NCBI GenBank assembly: GCA_017408205.1
Contig: JAFQVC010000026.1
Location: 1 to 22,744, forward strand
Length of the DNA: 22,744 nucleotides
Reading direction: 5' to 3'
Source of the DNA: Clostridia bacterium
GTDB lineage: Bacteria; Bacillota; Clostridia; Monoglobales; Firm-18
Part shown: piece by piece, positions 1 to 8,539 of the stretch
Layout: each line of letters starts with the position of its first letter
Position numbering within the stretch: position 1 is the stretch's first letter
Notes under the pieces: model-generated
The model's database searches: none
Told to the model about the DNA's origin: nothing
What the model saw: the letters and a program-made list of their open reading frames with translations, nothing else
Program-made: the position numbers and the translations under genes

Positions 1-418
1 ATGGGGCGTAAAAGCAGACGTATTAATGCCTTGTGCTACACAAAACGAAGTTGGTATTGAAGAAGCAAAGAAAATCGTTGCTAATGGCATTAAATACTAC
101 ATAGAAGTTGCTAATATGCCAACAACAAACGAAGCAGTTGAGTATCTTGTTTCAAACGGTGTTGTAGTTGCTCCGTCAAAAGCAGTTAATGCAGGCGGTG
201 TTGCAGTTTCAGCCCTTGAAATGAGTCAGAACAGCGAACGTTTGGCTTGGACTGCTGAAGAAGTTGATGAAAAACTACACAGAATTATGGTTAACATCTT
301 CAATAACGCTAACAACGCCGCAAAAGAATACGGTATGGAAGGCAACCTGATTGCAGGTGCTAACATCGCGGGCTTCCTGAAAGTTGCAGAAGCAATGATG
401 GCTCAGGGTATTGTATAA
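1..418 (+). CDS. gdhA: NADP-type glutamate dehydrogenase, C-terminal part (5' end outside window)
   Basis: The open frame enters from the left edge, with its first full codon at base 2, and ends at TAA 416-418. This leaves 138 residues of an enzyme that is usually about 445 long. The fragment starts in the NAD(P)-binding domain with the family block ADVLMPCATQNE, followed by YYIEVANMPTT and APSKAVNAGGVAVSALEMSQ, and finishes with the C-terminal helices typical of hexameric bacterial glutamate dehydrogenases (family knowledge). The enzyme interconverts 2-oxoglutarate plus ammonia and glutamate in the cytoplasm. The block order and the AGGVAVSALEM sequence fit the NADP/biosynthetic type, but the cofactor-deciding residues lie largely upstream, so the cofactor is inferred. 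A strong terminator follows 9 bases after the stop, so this gene is transcribed separately from typA. Confidence 0.95.
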   Translation, partial: WGVKADVLMPCATQNEVGIEEAKKIVANGIKYYIEVANMPTTNEAVEYLVSNGVVVAPSKAVNAGGVAVSALEMSQNSERLAWTAEEVDEKLHRIMVNIFNNANNAAKEYGMEGNLIAGANIAGFLKVAEAMMAQGIV

Positions 419-427
419 TATAATTTT

Positions 428-463
428 AAAAGAACATTTTGTTTAACAAAATGTTCTTTTTTT
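428..463 (+). terminator. Rho-independent terminator after gdhA
   Basis: A perfect 14-bp inverted repeat (arms 428-441 and 447-460) surrounds a 5-base loop. The right arm ends in TTTT and runs into three more T, giving seven T in a row. The stem is A/T-rich but uninterrupted. It separates gdhA from the typA promoter, which starts only two bases downstream. Confidence 0.9.
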
Positions 464-464
464 A

Positions 465-493
465 TTGCAGAAAATAAATATTTATGTTATAAT
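465..493 (+). promoter_or_regulatory. Sigma-A type promoter for the typA–ylmH unit
   Basis: The -35 box TTGCAG (465-470) is followed by a 17-base spacer and a perfect -10 box TATAAT (488-493). TG at 485-486 adds an extended -10 element (TGTTATAAT). Transcription should start near base 500, leaving a leader of roughly 28 bases before the typA ATG at 528. The leader contains GGAGG (519-523) and is too short for a riboswitch. Confidence 0.85.
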
Positions 494-527
494 TAATTGT
501 TTAGATTATATATGTGACGGAGGACTT

Positions 528-2345
528 ATGAGTAATTTAGAAAATTTACGTAATGTTGCGATTATTGCTCACGTTGACCACGGCAAAACAACCCTTGTTG
601 ATGCCCTTTTAAGACAAAGTGGAGTTTTCAGGGATAATGAGCAGGTTGGTACTTGTGTTATGGACAGCGGTGACATAGAAAGAGAAAGAGGAATTACTAT
701 TTTATCAAAAAATACTGCTGTTAATTACAATGGTATTAAAATAAACATTGTTGACACACCCGGACATGCTGATTTCGGCGGTGAGGTTGAACGAGTTCTT
801 GATATGGTTGATGGTGTATTGCTTTTGGTTGATGCTTTCGAAGGTTGTATGCCGCAAACGAGATTTGTACTGAAAAAAGCACTTGAGAGAGACCTTGTAC
901 CCATTATCGTTGTAAATAAACTTGACAGACCTAATGCCAGACCTTTTGAGGTAATTGACGAGGTACTTGAATTGTTTATGGATTTGGATGCAACAGACGA
1001 GCAACTTGATTCACCTGTCATTTATGCATCAGGAAGAGACGGTTACGCAACGATTAACCCCGAGCAAAAAACGGAAAATATGAAAGAACTGTTTGATATG
1101 ATTGTAAAGTCTGTTCCTGCACCTGAGGGTGATACAGAAGGTCCGTTACAGATGCTTGTGTCAAACATTGATTACGACCCATATATTGGACGAATTGCAA
1201 TCGGCAGAATTAAAAGAGGTAATTTGAAAGTTGGCGAATCCGTTGCCTTATGCAAAAGAGACGGCACATCAAAAAACGTAAAAATTACTAAGATTTATCA
1301 GCACGAAGGTCTTCTTAAAAAAGAATGTGACACAGCGTCAGTAGGCGACATTGTTGCAGTTGCAGGACTTACAGATTCTGAAATTGGTGACACAGTATGC
1401 GACCCAAATAGTATTGAACTTCTGCCATTTACAGAAGTGGACGAGCCCACACTTGCCATAACTTTCAGCGTAAACAACAGTCCTTTTGCAGGTCGTGAGG
1501 GTGATTTTGTGACTTCTCGTCATTTAAGAGACAGATTAATGAGAGAACTTGAAACCAATATCAGTATGAAAGTGGAAGAAACTGATACACCTGACAGTTT
1601 TGTTGTGTCTGGCCGCGGTGAACTTCATATTTCGATACTTATTGAAACAATGAGAAGAGAGGGATATGAGTTCCAGATTTCCCGTCCTGAAGTAATTAAC
1701 AAGGAAATTGATGGCGTAATGTGTGAGCCAATTGAAAATCTTATTGTTGATGTACCTGACGAATATACAGGTGCGGTAATGGAAAAACTTGGCTCACGAA
1801 AAGCAGAAATGACTAATATGAGACCTGTTAATCAGGGATATACAAGATTGAGTTTTAAAATACCTTCCCGCGGTCTTATCGGTTACAGAAATGAGCTTTT
1901 AACCGACACCAAAGGCACAGGTATTATGAATCATTATTTAGAGGGTTATGAACCGTATAAAGGTGACATACAGATGCGTCAGCATGGGTCTTTGGTTTCA
2001 TTTGAAGACGGTGAATCAATTACTTACGGCTTATACAACGCACAGGAAAGAGGTAAACTTTTCATCGGTCCTAATGTTAAGGTTTACGAGGGTATGGTTG
2101 TCGGCGAAAATGCGAAAAATGACGATATTAACGTAAATGTTTGCAAAAAGAAGCAACAATCAAACGTAAGAGCATCCGGCTCTGATGATGCACTTCGTCT
2201 TGTGCCACACGTTGTGATGAGTCTTGAAAACTGTATGGAATTTATCGGTGATGACGAACTTGTTGAAATCACACCTAAAAATTTACGAATAAGAAAACGA
2301 ATTTTGAATTCAGAACTTCGTGCAAAAGCGAGAAGTAAAAAGTAA
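528..2345 (+). CDS. typA: Ribosome-associated GTPase TypA/BipA
   Basis: This 605-residue translational GTPase is close to the usual family length of about 610. The G1 loop AHVDHGKT is at residues 14-21, switch I contains DIERERGITI, G3 DTPGH is at 76-80 and G4 NKLD is at 130-133. EF-G-like domains II, III and V follow, then the TypA-specific C-terminal domain. In other bacteria TypA binds the ribosome and supports 50S assembly and stress or cold growth (family knowledge). The frame is open back to a TTG at 465, but that codon is the -35 box of the promoter; ATG 528 has GGAGG four bases upstream and gives the standard N-terminus. It is the first gene of the unit, and miaB starts 11 bases after its stop. 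Confidence 0.97.
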   Translation: MSNLENLRNVAIIAHVDHGKTTLVDALLRQSGVFRDNEQVGTCVMDSGDIERERGITILSKNTAVNYNGIKINIVDTPGHADFGGEVERVLDMVDGVLLLVDAFEGCMPQTRFVLKKALERDLVPIIVVNKLDRPNARPFEVIDEVLELFMDLDATDEQLDSPVIYASGRDGYATINPEQKTENMKELFDMIVKSVPAPEGDTEGPLQMLVSNIDYDPYIGRIAIGRIKRGNLKVGESVALCKRDGTSKNVKITKIYQHEGLLKKECDTASVGDIVAVAGLTDSEIGDTVCDPNSIELLPFTEVDEPTLAITFSVNNSPFAGREGDFVTSRHLRDRLMRELETNISMKVEETDTPDSFVVSGRGELHISILIETMRREGYEFQISRPEVINKEIDGVMCEPIENLIVDVPDEYTGAVMEKLGSRKAEMTNMRPVNQGYTRLSFKIPSRGLIGYRNELLTDTKGTGIMNHYLEGYEPYKGDIQMRQHGSLVSFEDGESITYGLYNAQERGKLFIGPNVKVYEGMVVGENAKNDDINVNVCKKKQQSNVRASGSDDALRLVPHVVMSLENCMEFIGDDELVEITPKNLRIRKRILNSELRAKARSKK

Positions 2346-2356
2346 GGGATAGATTT

Positions 2357-3757
2357 ATGGTTAAACACATAACTGAACAGGAAGTTCAAAAACAAAACGC
2401 TGTTTGCGAATATATAAGCAGTTTAAATTACGGAAAACAAAAATTTGCACTTGTAATTACTTTAGGGTGTGTGCAGAATGAAAACGACTCCGAAATAATT
2501 CGTGGGTTGTTAACTAAAATGGGATATACTATGTGCACCGATGCAAAACAGGCAGATGTTGTAATATATAACACCTGTGCTGTCCGTGAAAACGCCGAAC
2601 TGAAAGTATTTGGTTATCTTGGTGCTTTAAAAAGTATTAAGGCAAAGAAGCCAGATATGTTGGTAGGTATCTGCGGCTGTATGATTCAGCAAAAGCATAT
2701 TGTGGAAAAAATAAAGAAAACATATCCTTATGTTGATATGGTGTTTGGTACTCATTCTCTTTATAAATTCCCTGAAATTATGCAAAAAGCGTTGTCCGAA
2801 AAAGTAATAGATGTTGAAGATGTTGACGGGTATGTAGTTGAAAATATGCCGCATCTTCGCACAAGTTTGGTTGCTTCAACCGTTTCTGTAATGTATGGTT
2901 GCAACAATTTCTGTTCATACTGTATCGTGCCTTATGTAAGGGGCAGGGAACGAAGCAGAAAACACGAAGAAATAATAAAGGAAGTAGAACAACTTGCTAA
3001 AAATGGCTGTAAAGAAATCACCTTGGTTGGACAAAATGTAAATTCTTACGGTAAAGACTGCGGAGAGATTGACTTTGCAGACCTTTTAAAACTTGTTTCA
3101 GATGTTGACGGTATTGAAAGAATAAGATTTGTTTCTGCACATCCAAAGGATATGTCAGATAAACTTATTGACACCGTTGCATCACTTCCTAAAGTTTGTA
3201 ATCAACTTCACGTTCCTTTTCAGAGCGGAAGTTCCAAAGTGCTTAAGGATATGAACAGAAAATATACAAAAGAGCAATATCTTGAACTGATTTCAAAAAT
3301 CAGGAAGCGTATTCCTGATGTGGCTCTTACAGCCGATATTATAGTTGGTTTTCCTACTGAAACAGATGCAGATTTTAATGAAACAATGGATGTTGTAAAA
3401 ACCGTTGGCTTTGATATGCTTTTCACTTTTATTTATTCAAAAAGAAAAGGTACTCCTGCGGCTTCTATGGATTTCGTTAACAGTGAAGAAAATATAAAGA
3501 AAAATTTCAACACATTAATTGATACTCAGGCAGGAATAGTTAATGCAATAAACCAGAAATTAAAGGATAAGGCGGTTTCTGTATTAGTTGAGGGTTTCAG
3601 TAAAACAAACGATAATATGCTCACAGGTCGTACCGAAAGCGGAAAAATTGTAAATTTCCCGGGAAGTAATGAACTTATCGGTAAATTAATAGATGTAAAA
3701 ATAACAAAGATTGCTACCTGGTCATTAACAGGTGAAATTATAAAAGGAGAGAATTAA
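2357..3757 (+). CDS. miaB: tRNA-2-methylthio-N6-dimethylallyladenosine synthase MiaB
   Basis: A radical-SAM methylthiotransferase of 466 residues. The N-terminal MTTase domain carries the auxiliary-cluster cysteines C38 (LGCVQNENDSE), C74 (YNTCAVRENA) and C108 (CGCM). The radical-SAM cluster motif CX3CX2C is at C182, C186 and C189 within YGCNNFCSYCIVPYVRGRERS, which is characteristic of MiaB. The last roughly 65 residues form the TRAM RNA-binding domain. The enzyme adds the methylthio group to i6A37 in tRNAs reading U-starting codons, acting after MiaA, which is encoded five genes downstream in the same unit. ATG 2357 has AAGGGA a few bases upstream. Only one base separates its stop from the next start. 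Confidence 0.96.
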   Translation: MVKHITEQEVQKQNAVCEYISSLNYGKQKFALVITLGCVQNENDSEIIRGLLTKMGYTMCTDAKQADVVIYNTCAVRENAELKVFGYLGALKSIKAKKPDMLVGICGCMIQQKHIVEKIKKTYPYVDMVFGTHSLYKFPEIMQKALSEKVIDVEDVDGYVVENMPHLRTSLVASTVSVMYGCNNFCSYCIVPYVRGRERSRKHEEIIKEVEQLAKNGCKEITLVGQNVNSYGKDCGEIDFADLLKLVSDVDGIERIRFVSAHPKDMSDKLIDTVASLPKVCNQLHVPFQSGSSKVLKDMNRKYTKEQYLELISKIRKRIPDVALTADIIVGFPTETDADFNETMDVVKTVGFDMLFTFIYSKRKGTPAASMDFVNSEENIKKNFNTLIDTQAGIVNAINQKLKDKAVSVLVEGFSKTNDNMLTGRTESGKIVNFPGSNELIGKLIDVKITKIATWSLTGEIIKGEN

Positions 3758-3758
3758 A

Positions 3759-4145
3759 ATGACAGTAATTGAAAAAGCAAATGAATTGGGACTTATGTTA
3801 AAGGAAAGCGCAGAATTTAATCGTCTTCAAAAGGCGCAGGAAGCACAAATGGCAGATACAGATGCACAACTTATGCTTATGAATTACAACAAAAAACGTG
3901 ACGAATTGGTTGCAAGAGCATCAAAAGAAAATATCACAAAAGACGAAATGCAGGCAATCCGCAATGAGATGGAAGCAGAGTTCAATAAACTAAATCAGAA
4001 TGCTAAAATTGTTGAATTTATAGAAGCAATGCAACAGTTTAATGAAATGATGGAACAGGTAAATCACATTGTTACATCTTACGTATATCCAAAACATTCT
4101 GACGGCTGCAACGGAAGTTGTGAAAGTTGCGGAGGATGTCACTAA
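3759..4145 (+). CDS. YlbF/YmcA-family protein with Cys-rich tail
   Basis: The 128-residue product is mostly alpha-helical and charged, as in the Com_YlbF (YlbF/YmcA) family, with helical segments across residues 1-110. It ends in a compact cysteine tail: C117-X3-C121-X2-C124-X2-C127-H128. In Bacillus subtilis, YlbF and YmcA form a complex with YaaT that carries [4Fe-4S] clusters and directs RNase Y in mRNA maturation (family knowledge). The tail here could bind a cluster, which is inference. The gene lies between miaB, itself an Fe-S enzyme, and mutS. It has a GGAGA ribosome binding site overlapping the end of miaB and a one-base gap. The family fit is good, but I cannot say which paralogue (YlbF or YmcA) it matches best. 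Confidence 0.85.
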   Translation: MTVIEKANELGLMLKESAEFNRLQKAQEAQMADTDAQLMLMNYNKKRDELVARASKENITKDEMQAIRNEMEAEFNKLNQNAKIVEFIEAMQQFNEMMEQVNHIVTSYVYPKHSDGCNGSCESCGGCH

Positions 4146-4174
4146 TTATATTTAGATGTCACTAATTTTATTTA
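4135..4174 (+). repeat. 20-bp tandem duplication spanning the ylbF-family stop codon
   Basis: Copy 1 (4135-4154) is GATGTCACTAATTATATTTA and copy 2 (4155-4174) directly follows it, differing only at one base (A4148 versus T4168). The first copy holds the last codons and TAA of the ylbF-family gene; the second repeats a silent copy of that end in the spacer. It makes the 44-bp gap before mutS, the longest gap in this unit. It looks like a recent slippage or tandem duplication event. Confidence 0.9.
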
Positions 4175-4189
4175 AAGGATTGAATTATT

Positions 4190-6787
4190 ATGGCAAAATT
4201 GTCGCCAATGATGGAACAGTATTTTACAATTAAAGAGCAATACAGTGATGCCATTTTGTTTTTCAGATTAGGGGACTTTTATGAAATGTTCTATGACGAT
4301 GCAGTTACTGCTTCGCGAGAACTTGAACTAACCCTTACAGGTAAAGATTGCGGTCAGGAGGAACGTGCGCCTATGTGCGGTGTTCCTTTTCATGCTGCAG
4401 ACCAGTACATAGACCGCCTGATTGAAAAAGGTTACAAAGTAGCAATTTGTGAGCAGACTGAAGACCCGTCAAAAGCCAAAGGTTTAGTCCGCCGTGATGT
4501 AATAAGAGTTGTAACTGCAGGTACTGTTACCAATTCAAAAACAATTGATGAAAAGACAAACAACTATTTGTGTTCCGTTTATAAAAGCGGCGATTATGTG
4601 GGTCTTGCTTTTGTTGACGTTACAACAGGTGATTTGTATGTTACCGAATGTGACTACGACGTAAACTCAGTTTTAAGCGATTTATCTGCATATAACACAA
4701 AAGAAATTGTGTGCAACACAGAGTTTGGAGAATGTAAAGATATAATTAATGAAATTTCCGCAAAACTATACTGCAATACAGAAGTACTAACTGATAAATA
4801 TTACAACGAAACCTTTGCAAAAGACATTGTTATTGCACAATTCAAAAAAACTGCAGACGATTTAGGTCTTGGCGGCAATTTACTTGCACTGATTGCTTTA
4901 GGCGGACTTTTGCAGTATCTTAACCTTACCCAGATGTGCGCACTTCCCCATATAAACAAAGTTGAATATTACAGCAGTGGTAAATATATGGAACTTGATT
5001 TCGCCACACGAAGAAATCTTGAGTTAGTGTCAACAATGCGTGAAAATAAACGTCGCGGCTCATTACTTTGGGTTTTAGACGACACAAAAACCTCTATGGG
5101 TGCAAGATTAATAAGAAACTGGATTGAAAAGCCACTTATTAACTGTGCAATTATTAACAAAAGATTAGATGCTGTTTCCGAATCAGTTGCTGATAATTAT
5201 TTCAGGAATGAAGTCAGAGAACAGTTATACAATGTATATGATATCGAACGTCTTTTAGGTAAGATTGTTACAGGCAGTGCCAATGCAAGAGACGTTCTTG
5301 CTCTTGGTAATTCATTAAAACCATTGCCTGAAATTTATAAATTGATTAAATATCACACAAAAGGAAATTTGTACAACGAAATTATTGGCAGTTTTGATAC
5401 GTTAGAGGATATTTGTGATGTTATTTCGCGTGGTATTTCTGAAGAACCGCCTATAACAATAACTGAAGGCGGAATTATCAAAAAGGGATTTAACGAAGAT
5501 GTCGATATGTACCGCGACGCTATGACAAAAGGTAAAGAATGGCTTTTGAAAATAGAAAACAGCGAGAAAGAAGCAACGGGTATCAAAAACTTAAAAATCG
5601 GTTTTAACAAGGTTTTTGGTTATTATATAGAGGTATCAAAATCAAACCTTCATTTAGTACCCGAAACTTACATAAGAAAGCAGACCCTTGCAAACGGCGA
5701 ACGATACATTACTGGTGAATTAAAAGAAATTGAAGACAAGATTTTAAGTGCTGAAGAACGGATTTGTAAACTTGAATATTCAATTTTCTGCGACATCAAA
5801 GACCTGATTATTGAAGCGAATGAAAGGATTAAAACTACAGCACGTTGTCTTGCAACAGTTGATGCAATATGTTCTTTTGCAGAAGTTGCAGTTAAAAACA
5901 ATTATGTAAAACCCCTTACAAACAGCGGTGAGTATATAAGAATTACAGAGGGAAGACACCCCGTTGTGGAAAATATATCAAAATCAACTTTATTTGTTCC
6001 TAACGATACAGTTTTATCTTCTGTAGAGAGGGTTGCTATAATTACAGGACCTAATATGTCGGGTAAATCTACTTATATGCGACAGGTTGCGCTGATTACA
6101 CTGATGGCACAAATCGGCTCATTTGTACCTGCAAAAAGTGCAGACATAGGCATTGTTGATAAAATATTTACCCGTGTTGGTGCAAGCGATGACCTTGCAT
6201 CAGGCCAAAGTACATTTATGGTTGAAATGAACGAAGTTGCAAATATTTTGAACACCGCTACTAAAAACAGTCTTCTTATATTAGACGAAATAGGCAGAGG
6301 TACGAGTACTTATGACGGTCTTGCTATCGCATGGGCGGTTGTTGAATACATTGCAAATGTAAAAAAACTGGGTGCAAAAACTCTTTTTGCAACGCATTAC
6401 CACGAACTTACGCAACTTGAAGAAAAATTAGAGGGTGTATGTAATTACTGTATTGCGGTTAAAAAACGCGGTGATGATATTACGTTTTTACGAAAAATCA
6501 TCAAAGGCGGTGCTGACGACAGTTTTGGTGTGGAAGTTGCAAAACTCGCGGGAATTAAACCTGAAGTTATCAAACGTGCAAAAGAAATTGTAACAACTCT
6601 TGAGAAGAATAACATTAATGCATCGGATTTTATGGACATAAAAGAAACAGAAGAAGATAATCAGCTTTCGTTTCTTTCCAATCAGCAGGAAACCATTGTT
6701 AAAGAACTTAAAGATATTGATATATCAACATTAACACCAATCGAGGCATTAAACATTTTAAATGAACTTAAAAACAAATTATTATAG
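4190..6787 (+). CDS. mutS: DNA mismatch repair protein MutS
   Basis: 865 residues, full length for MutS1. The mismatch-reading Phe-X-Glu is at F30-Y31-E32 in GDFYEMFYDDA. The connector, lever and clamp domains follow. The ABC-type ATPase domain has Walker A GPNMSGKST at 620-628 and the Walker B/D-loop region DEIGRGTSTYDG at 699-710, with the ATHYHEL switch histidine and a C-terminal helix-turn-helix dimerisation region. MutS binds base mismatches and small loops and recruits MutL. The N-terminal recognition domain and the F-X-E motif separate it from MutS2. It is followed by mutL after eight bases, and the mutL ribosome binding site overlaps the mutS stop codon, so the two are probably translationally coupled. 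AAAGGA precedes its ATG by about 10 bases. Confidence 0.98.
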   Translation: MAKLSPMMEQYFTIKEQYSDAILFFRLGDFYEMFYDDAVTASRELELTLTGKDCGQEERAPMCGVPFHAADQYIDRLIEKGYKVAICEQTEDPSKAKGLVRRDVIRVVTAGTVTNSKTIDEKTNNYLCSVYKSGDYVGLAFVDVTTGDLYVTECDYDVNSVLSDLSAYNTKEIVCNTEFGECKDIINEISAKLYCNTEVLTDKYYNETFAKDIVIAQFKKTADDLGLGGNLLALIALGGLLQYLNLTQMCALPHINKVEYYSSGKYMELDFATRRNLELVSTMRENKRRGSLLWVLDDTKTSMGARLIRNWIEKPLINCAIINKRLDAVSESVADNYFRNEVREQLYNVYDIERLLGKIVTGSANARDVLALGNSLKPLPEIYKLIKYHTKGNLYNEIIGSFDTLEDICDVISRGISEEPPITITEGGIIKKGFNEDVDMYRDAMTKGKEWLLKIENSEKEATGIKNLKIGFNKVFGYYIEVSKSNLHLVPETYIRKQTLANGERYITGELKEIEDKILSAEERICKLEYSIFCDIKDLIIEANERIKTTARCLATVDAICSFAEVAVKNNYVKPLTNSGEYIRITEGRHPVVENISKSTLFVPNDTVLSSVERVAIITGPNMSGKSTYMRQVALITLMAQIGSFVPAKSADIGIVDKIFTRVGASDDLASGQSTFMVEMNEVANILNTATKNSLLILDEIGRGTSTYDGLAIAWAVVEYIANVKKLGAKTLFATHYHELTQLEEKLEGVCNYCIAVKKRGDDITFLRKIIKGGADDSFGVEVAKLAGIKPEVIKRAKEIVTTLEKNNINASDFMDIKETEEDNQLSFLSNQQETIVKELKDIDISTLTPIEALNILNELKNKLL

Positions 6788-6795
6788 GAGTTATT

Positions 6796-8538
6796 ATGGG
6801 CGTAATTAATGTTTTACCGCAGGATATAGCAAATAAAATAGCCGCAGGTGAAGTAGTTGAAAGACCTTCATCAGTCGTTAAAGAACTTGTAGAAAATTCA
6901 ATTGATGCAAATTCAACATCCATTACTGTAGAAATAAAAAATGGCGGTATTTCTTATATAAGAGTTACCGATAACGGTACAGGTATGTCTTTTGATGATG
7001 CAGTAACTGCATTTTCCCGCCACGCTACAAGTAAAATCAGTAACGCCGACGACCTTTTTAACATAGGCACACTCGGTTTTCGCGGGGAGGCATTAGCAAG
7101 TATTGCCGCTGTCGCAAATGTAACGTTAATTACCAAAAAAGCCGGCTTAGACGGAACTTTAGTAGAAATAAATGCAGGTGAAGTTTTAAAACACGAAACA
7201 TCGGGTTGTCCTGACGGAACTACTATTACCATACATAATTTATTTGCAAACGTACCTGCAAGAATGAAATTTTTAAAAAAGAGTTATACTGAAGCGGGAT
7301 ACGTCACCGATGTTGTACAGAAAATGATTTTATCTCATCCGTCAATTACTTTTAAATTGATAATTGACGGAAAAGAAAAACTATTCAGCAACGGTTCTGA
7401 CGATTTGAAAAACAGTATCTACAATGTTTACGGAAGAGAATATTCGGATAATTTAATCTCCGTGTTTCGTGATGACGGAAAAATTAAAATTGAGGGATTT
7501 GTAGGAAACGCCAATATTTCACGTTCCAACAGAAGTTATCAGAATTTATTTGTAAACAACAGATATGTAATCAACAGAAATATTGCGTACAGAATTGAGC
7601 AGGCGTATGAAACTACTCTTATGCAGCATAAATTTCCGTTTTTTGTACTTAACGTTACAATTAACCCTATGTTTATTGACGTTAATGTTCACCCTACAAA
7701 GCAGGAAATCAAATTTGCTGACGAACAACAGGTAGGAAGTGCTTTTTACTGGGCAGTAAAAGATGCTCTTACAAAAAATGCTGATACTATAAGGGAAGAA
7801 ATTAAGAAAAAGATTTCTTATAAAGTACCCGTAAAAGCAGAAAGTGAGCCGAAAAAACAGCAGACATTTGTTGATTATACCCCCGAAATCGTACATTCAT
7901 CAAACGATAATATGACATTTCGTTCACCTGTTGCATCTATTAACTATGATGAGATTTTTACTCAAAAATCACGCGATAAAAACTATAAAATTATAGGACA
8001 GTTATTTGATACTTATATACTGATTGAATTTGCGGATAAAATAGTATTAATAGACCAACATGCTGCACACGAGCGTCTTATTTACGAAAAACTTGTAAAC
8101 GAGGACAGAATGTGCTTAAGTCAGTTGTTGTTATCTCCTGTAGTTTTAACTTTTTTACCAAAAGAGTTTAATGATATTATGGATTATAAAGACGAATTCT
8201 TTAAAATTGGTTTTGATTTTGAAGACTTTGGCAGTAATTCACTGCTTTTAAGAAGCGCTCCTGATGGAATTGATTCTGCAAGTGCAAAGGATTTTATTTT
8301 AGAATGTGCAGAAAAGTTTTCTAAAGGGGACTTTGATACTATGGACAAGGATAAAATGCACAGTATTGCCTGCAAGGCAGCACTGAAAGGCAACAGTAAA
8401 TTAAGTGATGAAGAAATAGAAACTTTAATTGATGAACTGATTGAAACGGGCGGAATTAACAGTTGTCCTCACGGACGCCCGATTATGCAGAGTTTTACAA
8501 AATACGATATGGAAAAATTATTTAAAAGGATACAATAA
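6796..8538 (+). CDS. mutL: DNA mismatch repair endonuclease MutL
   Basis: A 580-residue protein with an N-terminal GHKL ATPase: IAAGEVVERP, the Mg/ATP block SIDANS, DNGTGM, and FSRHATSKI followed by LGFRGEALASI. After a variable linker (about 330-390) comes the C-terminal dimerisation/endonuclease domain. The metal-binding nuclease motif DQHA-X2-E-X4-E is intact (D420-A423, E426, E431), with the accessory ACKAALKG at 525-532 and SCPHGRP at 556-562. These motifs mark the strand-nicking MutL of bacteria that lack MutH, as opposed to the E. coli type (family knowledge). It works directly with MutS from the gene upstream. The stop is one base before the miaA ATG. Confidence 0.98.
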   Translation: MGVINVLPQDIANKIAAGEVVERPSSVVKELVENSIDANSTSITVEIKNGGISYIRVTDNGTGMSFDDAVTAFSRHATSKISNADDLFNIGTLGFRGEALASIAAVANVTLITKKAGLDGTLVEINAGEVLKHETSGCPDGTTITIHNLFANVPARMKFLKKSYTEAGYVTDVVQKMILSHPSITFKLIIDGKEKLFSNGSDDLKNSIYNVYGREYSDNLISVFRDDGKIKIEGFVGNANISRSNRSYQNLFVNNRYVINRNIAYRIEQAYETTLMQHKFPFFVLNVTINPMFIDVNVHPTKQEIKFADEQQVGSAFYWAVKDALTKNADTIREEIKKKISYKVPVKAESEPKKQQTFVDYTPEIVHSSNDNMTFRSPVASINYDEIFTQKSRDKNYKIIGQLFDTYILIEFADKIVLIDQHAAHERLIYEKLVNEDRMCLSQLLLSPVVLTFLPKEFNDIMDYKDEFFKIGFDFEDFGSNSLLLRSAPDGIDSASAKDFILECAEKFSKGDFDTMDKDKMHSIACKAALKGNSKLSDEEIETLIDELIETGGINSCPHGRPIMQSFTKYDMEKLFKRIQ

Positions 8539-8539
8539 T

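Noticed and set aside
465..527. Longer typA frame starting at TTG 465
   Set aside because: The TTG is the -35 box of the promoter and transcription starts later; ATG 528 has a ribosome binding site and matches the family N-terminus.
7546..7896. Long minus-strand open frame inside mutL (116 codons)
   Set aside because: It lies wholly within the coding strand of mutL, has Phe/Ile/Asn-rich shadow composition and no ribosome binding site.
8441..8539. Longer miaA frame starting inside mutL
   Set aside because: It would add 33 residues unlike the family and lacks a ribosome binding site; ATG 8540 puts the P-loop in the normal place.
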